A stretch of 44,362 nucleotides of DNA, from NCBI GenBank assembly GCA_003446015.1, contig DMBU01000082.1, forward strand, positions 1-44,362. Direction: 5' to 3'. Positions 17,710-24,757 of this stretch are shown in pieces. Source of the stretch: Bacteroidales bacterium. Its GTDB lineage: Bacteria; Bacteroidota; Bacteroidia; Bacteroidales; UBA12077. The notes below the pieces were generated by a model. That model did no database searches and was not told the origin of the DNA. It saw only the letters and a program-made list of their open reading frames with translations. Every line of letters begins with the position of its first letter. The first letter of the stretch is position 1. The translations under genes and the position numbers were made by a program.

Positions 17710-19026
17710 ATGATAAATAGTATATTATTTATTTTATTATGGGCTGGGGCAATCGCTTTTTTTGTCTGGAATGTTAAAAAAATATCCAGGAATATTAAAC
17801 TTGGGAAAGACATTGACATTAAAGATAACAAGAAAAAAAGATGGGGCCTTGTATTAAAAGTTGCTATTGGCCAGTCAAAAATGTTGGGACTCCCGGTATC
17901 AGGGATATTACACATTTTCGTATATGCCGGATTCATATTGGTAAATATTGAGATGTTAGAAGTTATGGTTGATGGTATTGCTGGTACACATAGGGCTTTA
18001 TCATTTTTTGGCTTTTTATATCCCATAGCTATTAGTTCATTTGAATTCTTTGCCTTACTTGTGATTATTGGTTGTCTTGTATTTTTAATCCGAAGAAATG
18101 TTTTAAGATTAGATAGATTCTGGAATCCTGAAATGAAGTGGTGGCCTCGATTAGACGCTAACATAATTTTGATTGCCGAAATAGTCTTAATGACATCAAT
18201 CTTTTTTATGAATGCATCAGATATGATTCTTCAAAGCAGAGGTTTTGGACATTACGAAGAAGTGGGAATGTTTTTCTTGAGTTCGTTTTTCATTCCAATA
18301 TTGAAAGACTTTTCTTCTGAGACTTTAGTTCTAATTGAAAGAACTTGCTGGTGGCTGCATATTGTAGGTATTATGGTATTCTTAAACTATATTCCTTATT
18401 CAAAGCATTTCCACGTGTTCTTATCATTTATTAATGTTTATTACTCAAAACTAGAACCTGTTGGGAAAATTACCAATATGCCATCGATTACCAAAGAAGT
18501 AAGAAGCATGCTGACTGGCGAGGTGCCTCCAATGGATGAAAATGCTACAGAAATTTCCTTTGGAGCACAAGATGTGAAACAACTAACATGGAAACATTTG
18601 ATGGATTCATATACATGTACAGAGTGTGGCCGCTGTACAAGGGTTTGTCCTGCTAATATCACAGGCAAAAAACTTTCCCCACGTAAAATAATGATGGATA
18701 TTCGTGACAGACTTGAACATACCGGAAAGAATTTAGACAAACACGGGATTGATTTTAAGGACGATAAAACCTTGTTTGATTATATCTCTGCTGAAGAATT
18801 ATGGGCTTGTACAACATGTAATGCATGTACAGAAGCTTGTCCTGTAAATATTGATCAGGTTTCATCGATTCTTGAATTACGCAGATTTATTGTAATGGAA
18901 AAAGCTGCAGCGCCTGGTGAGTTGAATGCAATTTTTAGTAACATTGAAAATAATGGCGCTCCATGGCAATTTGCGCAAGATGATCGCATGCTTTGGGCAG
19001 AAGAACTTTACTTAAACGAAAAATAA
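17710..19026 (+). CDS. Membrane iron-sulfur protein, ETF:quinone oxidoreductase-like (EMO N-terminal part)
   Basis: 438 residues. The first 255 or so hold about five to six membrane spans with several histidines (GILHIFVYAGF, WWLHIVGIMV, SKHFHVFLS), resembling the NarI-like heme b domain of membrane-bound ETF:(methyl)menaquinone oxidoreductases. The soluble part carries two [4Fe-4S] motifs: C303-x2-C306-x2-C309-x3-C313 and C367-x2-C370-x2-C373-x3-C377. In fused EMO proteins a CCG region follows; here it is a separate gene 77 bases downstream. It should take electrons from EtfAB and reduce menaquinone. HdrC-like or glycolate-oxidase-like partners are less likely given etfBA and the acyl-CoA dehydrogenase on either side. 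Confidence 0.85.
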   Translation: MINSILFILLWAGAIAFFVWNVKKISRNIKLGKDIDIKDNKKKRWGLVLKVAIGQSKMLGLPVSGILHIFVYAGFILVNIEMLEVMVDGIAGTHRALSFFGFLYPIAISSFEFFALLVIIGCLVFLIRRNVLRLDRFWNPEMKWWPRLDANIILIAEIVLMTSIFFMNASDMILQSRGFGHYEEVGMFFLSSFFIPILKDFSSETLVLIERTCWWLHIVGIMVFLNYIPYSKHFHVFLSFINVYYSKLEPVGKITNMPSITKEVRSMLTGEVPPMDENATEISFGAQDVKQLTWKHLMDSYTCTECGRCTRVCPANITGKKLSPRKIMMDIRDRLEHTGKNLDKHGIDFKDDKTLFDYISAEELWACTTCNACTEACPVNIDQVSSILELRRFIVMEKAAAPGELNAIFSNIENNGAPWQFAQDDRMLWAEELYLNEK

Positions 19027-19060
19027 TTTATTGATATAAAAAGTTCAAAGTTTGAGGTTT

Positions 19061-19095
19061 GAAAACTCAAAACTCAAAACTCAGAACTCAAAACT
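19061..19095 (+). repeat. Five tandem heptamers between the two oxidoreductase genes
   Basis: GAAAACT, CAAAACT, CAAAACT, CAGAACT, CAAAACT follow each other without gaps. Just upstream the complementary-looking TTTGAGGTTTGA could pair with part of the array. Similar low-complexity spacers are common in Bacteroidota intergenic DNA. It separates the membrane protein stop from the CCG protein start. Confidence 0.8.
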
Positions 19096-19103
19096 AAAAG
19101 ATT

Positions 19104-19904
19104 ATGTCAGAAAATAAACGAAAAATAGAAGTGTCTGTTATGGCAGATGTTTTTGCCAGAGGCGAAAAACCTGAGTATTTACTTTGGGTTGGTAGTGCAG
19201 GTGCATTCGATGACAGATATAAAAAAGTAACACGTGCTTTTGTGAAAATTCTTACTCACCTGGATATTAATTTTGCTGTATTAGGTGTTGAAGAAACTTC
19301 AAGTGGCGATATTGCTCGTCGTACAGGAAATGAAATGCTATTTCAGATGCAGGCAATGATGAACATCGAAACAATGAATTCTTACGAGGTAAAAAAGATC
19401 ATTACTTGCGATCCGCATGCGTTCAATACTTTTAAAAACGAATATCCCGATTATGATGGGAAGTACGAAGTAATTCATCACACCCAGTTTCTACAAAAGC
19501 TTATTGCTGAAGGAAAGTTAAAAATCGAAGGAGATCTTTTTAAAGATAAAACGTTAACATATCATGATCCTTGTTATTTGGGACGTGCAAATGGCGAATA
19601 CAATGCTCCAAGAGAGGTGTTAGATGCCATTCCTTCAAGAAAAATTGAAATGAAACGTAATAAAAGCAATGCATTGTGTTGTGGCGCTGGCGGTGGTCAA
19701 ATGTTTAAAGAAGCTGAAAAAGGTAATAAAGAAGTCTTTATTGAAAGAATAGAAGATGCTCTTGAAACAGGTGCCAATATCGTTGTAACTGCTTGTCCAT
19801 ATTGCATGGTAATGATGACTGATGGATTAAAATATAAAAACAAAGAAGAAGAAATAAAAAATTACGATATTGCGGAATTAATTGAAAAAATATTAGAATT
19901 ATAA
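19104..19904 (+). CDS. CCG-domain iron-sulfur protein with a degenerate first CCG domain
   Basis: 266 residues, the soluble cluster-binding partner of the upstream membrane protein, related to HdrB/HdrD and to the C-terminal part of EMO. The second CCG domain is complete: Cys157 (HDPCYLGR), Cys192-Cys193 (LCCGAGGG) and Cys231-x2-Cys234 (CPYC). In the first, related proteins as I recall them have VGCAGSFD, ESCTGD and CPHCFN; here these read VGSAGAFD (Ser31), ETSSGD (Ser66) and CDPHAFN (Asp103, Ala106, with Cys102 shifted by one). It therefore likely binds only one CCG cluster. The acyl-CoA dehydrogenase gene follows after 18 bases. Confidence 0.85.
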   Translation: MSENKRKIEVSVMADVFARGEKPEYLLWVGSAGAFDDRYKKVTRAFVKILTHLDINFAVLGVEETSSGDIARRTGNEMLFQMQAMMNIETMNSYEVKKIITCDPHAFNTFKNEYPDYDGKYEVIHHTQFLQKLIAEGKLKIEGDLFKDKTLTYHDPCYLGRANGEYNAPREVLDAIPSRKIEMKRNKSNALCCGAGGGQMFKEAEKGNKEVFIERIEDALETGANIVVTACPYCMVMMTDGLKYKNKEEEIKNYDIAELIEKILEL

Positions 19905-19922
19905 ATTAAACTCATAAATACA

Positions 19923-21707
19923 ATGGAAAAAGTTTTGACCATAAAGGGTGGAGAATTTTTATTAAAGAAATCAGAAGCCAGTTCTATTTTTATACCGGAA
20001 GAATTTGATGAAGAACAGAAAATGATTGCACAAACTTGTGATGATTTTTTAGATACTGAAGTTTTTCCTAATCTCGACAGAATTGATGCCCAGGAAGATG
20101 GATTAATGAGAGATATTGTAAAAAAAGCTGGTGAACTTGGTCTTTTAGGAGTTTCTGTTCCTGAAGAATATGATGGATTTGGACAATCATTTGTTACATC
20201 GATGTTGGCAAGCGAAAGAATGGGATCTGGTAATTCATTTGCGGTAGCTTATTCTGCACATACAGGTATCGGTTCTTGTCCAATTGCTTACTATGGAAGT
20301 CATGAGCAAAAATTAAAATATTTAACAAAATTAGCAACCGGAGAATGGACAGGAGCATATTGCTTAACTGAACCAGGTGCAGGTTCTGATGCTAACTCAG
20401 GCAAAACAAAAGCAGTTCTTACAGAAGATGGTAAGCATTATCTTTTAAATGGTCAAAAAATGTGGATCACCAATGGTGGTTTTGCTGATGTTTTAACTGT
20501 TTTTGCTAAGATCGATAATGACCGTGTTTATAGTTCATTTATTGTAGAAAGAGATTGGGATGGAATTACTTTTAACCCGGAAGAAAAGAAAATGGGTATT
20601 AAAGGTTCCTCTACTCGCCAAATCTTTTTTAACGATGTAAAAGTTCCGGTTGAAAACCTGCTTGGTAAGCGAGGCGAAGGATTTAGAATTGCATTAAACA
20701 TCCTTCATATGGGACGTATCAAACTTGGTGGAAACGTACTTGGTGCTGCAAAAAGAGCCGTTACTCAATCAGTTAATTATGCGAATGAACGTAAACAATT
20801 CGGAACGTTAATTGCCAACTTTGGTTCAATTAAACATAAATTAGGAGAACAGGTAATTAAAACTTTTATATCTGAATCAGCTGTTTACAGAGTAAGTAAA
20901 GATATCGATAATGCTTACGATTTGTATAAGCAAATTGACGGATGTGATCAGGGAAGAGCTTTGATGGATGCTTTTGGACAATTTGGTTCTGAGGCTGCAA
21001 TTATGAAGGTGTTTGCTTCTGAAGCTTTAGATTATATTGTAGATGAAGAAGTTCAGATTATGGGAGGAATGGGATATTCTGCCGAAATGTCTGCTGATAG
21101 AAACTATAGAGATTCTCGTATTAACAGAATTTTTGAAGGAACAAATGAAATTAACCGTATTTTAGTTACTGATACTATTATTAAAAGAGGACAGAAAAAT
21201 CATATTCCATTATTTGAAAAAGCAAAAGAAATTGTTGCCGGATTAGATAATTTAACTGATACTTTCAAGCCTAACGGTTACTTTGAGGATAAATCTTATT
21301 TTGCTGAAAACTTCAAAAGTATTGCTTTAATGTTAATGGAAGCTGCAGTGAACAAATTTGATCGTCAATTAGTACATGAACAAGAAGTATTAAACAGTAT
21401 TTCGGATATTCTTATGCATGCTTATGTTGCAGAATCTACTGTATTGCGTGTGCAAAAATTAGAATCTATTCAAACTCCTGAGATGTTCAACTTGTACAAA
21501 GATATTCTTGATGTTTATATGTTTGAAGCTGCTTCTGATATCTATAAACATGCATTAGACGCGATCTATTCTATTGATGACGAGGCAATGACCGAAAAAT
21601 TAATTAAGGGTATTAAGATTTATACAAATATTCCTGGTGTTAATACAAAAGATGCACGTAGAAGAATAGCCGATAAATTAATCGAAGAAAATAAATATTG
21701 TTTTTAA
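19923..21707 (+). CDS. Long-form acyl-CoA dehydrogenase
   Basis: 594 residues, about 200 longer than the classic 380-residue enzymes. Residues about 25-410 form the dehydrogenase core: CLTEPGAGSDA and MWITNGGFADV contact FAD, and IFEGTNEINRI carries the probable catalytic base Glu405. The extra C-terminal helical region (about 435-594) resembles that of VLCAD/ACAD9-type enzymes. It oxidises acyl-CoA to enoyl-CoA and hands electrons to EtfAB. Chain-length preference cannot be read. It is the last gene of the oxidoreductase unit and is followed by a terminator. Confidence 0.93.
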   Translation: MEKVLTIKGGEFLLKKSEASSIFIPEEFDEEQKMIAQTCDDFLDTEVFPNLDRIDAQEDGLMRDIVKKAGELGLLGVSVPEEYDGFGQSFVTSMLASERMGSGNSFAVAYSAHTGIGSCPIAYYGSHEQKLKYLTKLATGEWTGAYCLTEPGAGSDANSGKTKAVLTEDGKHYLLNGQKMWITNGGFADVLTVFAKIDNDRVYSSFIVERDWDGITFNPEEKKMGIKGSSTRQIFFNDVKVPVENLLGKRGEGFRIALNILHMGRIKLGGNVLGAAKRAVTQSVNYANERKQFGTLIANFGSIKHKLGEQVIKTFISESAVYRVSKDIDNAYDLYKQIDGCDQGRALMDAFGQFGSEAAIMKVFASEALDYIVDEEVQIMGGMGYSAEMSADRNYRDSRINRIFEGTNEINRILVTDTIIKRGQKNHIPLFEKAKEIVAGLDNLTDTFKPNGYFEDKSYFAENFKSIALMLMEAAVNKFDRQLVHEQEVLNSISDILMHAYVAESTVLRVQKLESIQTPEMFNLYKDILDVYMFEAASDIYKHALDAIYSIDDEAMTEKLIKGIKIYTNIPGVNTKDARRRIADKLIEENKYCF

Positions 21708-21724
21708 TATTTTATAGCATAATG

Positions 21725-21757
21725 AAAGCTCCTTTTCGAAAGATAAGGGGCTTTTTT
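21725..21757 (+). terminator. Terminator after acyl-CoA dehydrogenase
   Basis: AAAGCTCCTT (21725-21734) pairs with AAGGGGCTTT (21745-21754) with one G-U pair, followed by a T run. It closes the oxidoreductase/acyl-CoA dehydrogenase unit before the DUF2520 operon. Confidence 0.88.
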
Positions 21758-21819
21758 ATTTTATGCTGGTTTGAAAGCTTAATATTTTCAATTAATTTTA
21801 GGTTTTAAATATAATTGAG

Positions 21820-22620
21820 ATGAGTTTCAACGAAAATTTCGAAAATGGTATTGTGATTCTTGGCGCAGGAAATGTTGCCACTCATTTATCTATTGCCCTA
21901 ACAAACGCAGGATTTAAAATAAAATGCATATATAGTAAAACCATAACAGCAGCCAAAACTCTGGCTTTACAGGTTGATTCACATTATACAAATGAGATTA
22001 CCCAAATTCCTGTAGAGGCCGACTTATATATAATTGCTGTTAAAGATGAGATAATTAATGAGATCGTAAAGAATATTCAATTAAAATATGGTATAATTGT
22101 GCATACAGCAGGAAGCATACCGATGGATGTCTTTAAAGGTCAATTTGAGAATTATGGTGTGTTTTATCCTTTGCAAACATTTTCTAAATCAAGAAATATT
22201 GATTATAGTAATATCCCAATATGTATTGAGTCAAATACTCAAATTCTTGAAGAAAAACTCGTTAAGTTGGCAAAACGTTTAAGCAGAAGTGTTCACATTG
22301 TTGACTCAGAGAAACGAAAAATTTTGCATCTTGCAGCTGTATTTGCCTGTAATTTTTCGAATCATATGTTTTCGATAGCAACGGAAATCATGAATCAGTC
22401 AGGTATTCCATTCGATCTGTTAAAACCTTTAATTGCAGAAACTGCTCAAAAGGCAATTGACACTGATCCTGAAAAAGCTCAAACAGGACCTGCTGTTCGA
22501 AATGATCAAAATGTAATTCAAAATCATCTGGAAATGTTAAAAGATAATGTTGAATTCGAGAAAATATATAGATTTGTAAGTGAAAGCATTTACAAAATGA
22601 ATCAAAAAAAGAATAAATAA
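21820..22620 (+). CDS. Rossmann-fold DUF2520 protein
   Basis: 266 residues. The N-terminal Rossmann domain has the dinucleotide loop ILGAGNVATHLSIAL (about 13-27). The C-terminal domain is the helical DUF2520 type (LHLAAVFACNFSNHMFSIATEIM and a conserved TGPAVRND). The architecture resembles F420-dependent or pyrroline-5-carboxylate-reductase-like oxidoreductases, but the substrate is unknown. It is the first of five genes spaced 3-10 bases apart, so it belongs to the KdsC/UbiA/Maf operon. Confidence 0.88.
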   Translation: MSFNENFENGIVILGAGNVATHLSIALTNAGFKIKCIYSKTITAAKTLALQVDSHYTNEITQIPVEADLYIIAVKDEIINEIVKNIQLKYGIIVHTAGSIPMDVFKGQFENYGVFYPLQTFSKSRNIDYSNIPICIESNTQILEEKLVKLAKRLSRSVHIVDSEKRKILHLAAVFACNFSNHMFSIATEIMNQSGIPFDLLKPLIAETAQKAIDTDPEKAQTGPAVRNDQNVIQNHLEMLKDNVEFEKIYRFVSESIYKMNQKKNK

Positions 22621-22626
22621 ATCAAG

Positions 22627-23187
22627 ATGGCAAATTTCAAAGAAGATCTTAAAAATATAAAAGCTTTTGTGTTTGATGTTGATGGCGTTTTTACTGATGG
22701 TCAAATTTATCTTGATCCTAGTGGTGAGTTTGTTCGTTCGGTAAATATGAAAGACGGTTATGCTGTTGCATATGCTTTGAAGCAAGGATATACAATTGGG
22801 GTAATTTCCGGAGGTAGCTCAGAAGCAACTAAAAAACGATTTCAATATTTAGGAATAACCGATATTTATATGAATTCGAGAGATAAAGTAAACGATTTCG
22901 AGGATTTTTATTTTAAATACGGATTAAAGCCGGAAGAAATTTTATATATGGGCGATGACCTACCTGATTACGAGGTAATGCAGATCGCCGGATTATCAAC
23001 CTGTCCTTCAGATGCAGCCGAAGAAATAAAAGCTATTTCAAAATATATTTCTACTTTCCCGGGTGGTAGAGGGTGTGTTCGTGATGTAATTGAACAAGTG
23101 CTTCGTTTACAAGGAAAATGGAAAAAGTTTCTAAACCCATCTGCCGATCCATCCACCGAAAGAGGACAGGCAAATCTGAAACAATAA
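22627..23187 (+). CDS. kdsC: KdsC-like HAD phosphatase
   Basis: 186 residues with the C0-type HAD fold of 3-deoxy-D-manno-octulosonate 8-phosphate phosphatase. Motif I is FDVDGVFTDG with nucleophile Asp17 and acid/base Asp19. Motif II is VISGGSS, and motif IV is GDDLPDYEVM. The C-terminal GGRGCVRDVIEQVLRLQGKW segment is typical of the tetrameric KdsC family. The enzyme releases phosphate from Kdo-8-P in lipopolysaccharide inner-core synthesis. No other Kdo gene is nearby, so a different sugar phosphate cannot be excluded. Confidence 0.87.
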   Translation: MANFKEDLKNIKAFVFDVDGVFTDGQIYLDPSGEFVRSVNMKDGYAVAYALKQGYTIGVISGGSSEATKKRFQYLGITDIYMNSRDKVNDFEDFYFKYGLKPEEILYMGDDLPDYEVMQIAGLSTCPSDAAEEIKAISKYISTFPGGRGCVRDVIEQVLRLQGKWKKFLNPSADPSTERGQANLKQ

Positions 23188-23193
23188 AGAAAA

Positions 23194-24144
23194 ATGATAA
23201 ACTTCCTTCGTCTTATTCGTTACAAAAACTTATTAATTATTGTGTTAACACAATACTTAATGCGCTGGAGTATCATTAAACCAATTCTGGCAGTATACGA
23301 CTTTAACTTGCAATTCTCTGAGTTAAATTTCTTTTTTTTGGTAATGGCTACAGTCTTTATTACTGCCGCAGGTTATGTAATTAATGATTATTTCGACACA
23401 AAAACAGATTTAGTAAATCGACCTGAAACGGTAATCCTGGGAAAAACATTGAACAGACGCTGGGCTATATTATTGCATGTTTTCTTTAATACAATTGGTA
23501 TTGGATTAGGTACTTACATCTCTTTTTATATACAATTACCAATACTTTCACTTGTTTTTGTTTTTATAACTGGTATTTTATGGTTTTATTCTACTACCTA
23601 TAAAAGACAATTTCTAATTGGGAATATCATTGTTGCAGTACTTACAGCTCTGGTTCCTTTAATGGTAATCTTATTTGAGATTCCTCTTTTAAATAACAAG
23701 TATGGATTATTGATGAAAGAGATGCGTTCCGATTTCGCCCATATTATCATGTGGGTGAGTGCATTCTCATTATTTGCATTTCTACTGACGATGATTCGTG
23801 AAATTATTAAAGATGTTGAAGATTTTGAGGGCGATAGCGTTTATGGACGAAAGACAATGCCAATAGTTTTAGGTGTTTTAAATTCAAAAATTGTTATTAT
23901 CACTTTTATCCTAACAACTTTATTTTCTTTACTCTATATCAATTTCAGATTTTTAAATGACCCGATAACTTTGATTTATTTCATCATATTTTTGATTATT
24001 CCTTTGATATATCTTGTATATAAGATAATTGTTGCCGAAAATAAAAAAGACTACCACAAAGCAAGTACCTTGTCTAAGATTATTATGCTTGCAGGAATAT
24101 TTTATGCACTTGTTGCTAATTATATTATAATTCAGAATTTTTAA
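23194..24144 (+). CDS. UbiA-family prenyltransferase
   Basis: 316 residues, integral membrane, about eight to nine spans. The first Asp-rich motif is NDYFDTKTD (residues about 65-73) and the second DVEDFEGD (about 208-215); both bind the magnesium-diphosphate of the prenyl donor. In Bacteroidota such proteins are usually annotated as geranylgeranylglycerol-phosphate geranylgeranyltransferase-like, but the acceptor is unproven; MenA-type or heme O synthase activities are less likely from the motifs. It starts six bases after the phosphatase. Confidence 0.85.
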   Translation: MINFLRLIRYKNLLIIVLTQYLMRWSIIKPILAVYDFNLQFSELNFFFLVMATVFITAAGYVINDYFDTKTDLVNRPETVILGKTLNRRWAILLHVFFNTIGIGLGTYISFYIQLPILSLVFVFITGILWFYSTTYKRQFLIGNIIVAVLTALVPLMVILFEIPLLNNKYGLLMKEMRSDFAHIIMWVSAFSLFAFLLTMIREIIKDVEDFEGDSVYGRKTMPIVLGVLNSKIVIITFILTTLFSLLYINFRFLNDPITLIYFIIFLIIPLIYLVYKIIVAENKKDYHKASTLSKIIMLAGIFYALVANYIIIQNF

Positions 24145-24154
24145 AATTTAGCTT

Positions 24155-24754
24155 ATGTTTATTCCAAATATTGATGATTATAAAATAATATTGGCTTCGC
24201 AATCACCTCGCCGCCATTATCTTTTAAAAGAGATCGGTTTAGAATTTGAATTTATTTTGAAACAGTTTATTGACGAGAGCTATCCCGATCATCTTGTTAA
24301 AGAGGAAATTCCAAAGCATATTGCACAAAAAAAAGCTAAACAACATGGCAATCTCGAAGATAAAGAAATCTTAATTACTGCCGATACCATAGTTTGGTTA
24401 AATGGCAAAGTTCTTCAAAAACCTATTGATCATGACGATGCAGTCAAAATATTAAAAGAGATTTCAGGAAATTGTCATCAGGTTTATACAGGAGTTTGTT
24501 TGAAGTCAAAAGATAAAGAAGTCGTATTTTCAGCCTGCACGGATGTTTATTTTAAAAAGTTAACTTATCCTGAAATAGAATATTATATCAGCCACTATAA
24601 GCCATTTGATAAAGCAGGGGCTTATGGTATTCAGGAGTGGATTGGTTATATAGGAGTTGAAAAAATAAATGGCTCTTTCTTTAATGTAATGGGACTTCCC
24701 ATACAAAAATTATATACTGAATTAGATGATTTTATTAACGATAAAATGGATTAA
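24155..24754 (+). CDS. maf: Maf-type nucleoside triphosphate pyrophosphatase
   Basis: 199 residues. The N-terminal ILASQSPRRHYLLKEIGL is the signature loop; SPRR is typical of the dTTP/UTP pyrophosphatase subgroup (YhdE-like). The central ADTIVWLNG and the late FDKAGAYGIQEW segments complete the active site. The enzyme hydrolyses non-canonical or modified NTPs to monophosphates. It lies ten bases after the prenyltransferase and three before the peptidase gene. Confidence 0.93.
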   Translation: MFIPNIDDYKIILASQSPRRHYLLKEIGLEFEFILKQFIDESYPDHLVKEEIPKHIAQKKAKQHGNLEDKEILITADTIVWLNGKVLQKPIDHDDAVKILKEISGNCHQVYTGVCLKSKDKEVVFSACTDVYFKKLTYPEIEYYISHYKPFDKAGAYGIQEWIGYIGVEKINGSFFNVMGLPIQKLYTELDDFINDKMD

Positions 24755-24757
24755 ACA

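Noticed and set aside
17694..18164. A 156-codon minus-strand frame over the membrane iron-sulfur gene
   Set aside because: It is antisense to a clearly coding membrane protein and looks like a shadow of its hydrophobic codons.
19061..19095. CRISPR-like array
   Set aside because: The units are seven bases and contiguous without spacers, and no cas gene is present.
18990..19110. A frameshift splitting one EMO-like gene in two
   Set aside because: The genes are separated by 77 bases containing a repeat array, with a proper stop and a proper ATG, so two genuine genes are more likely.
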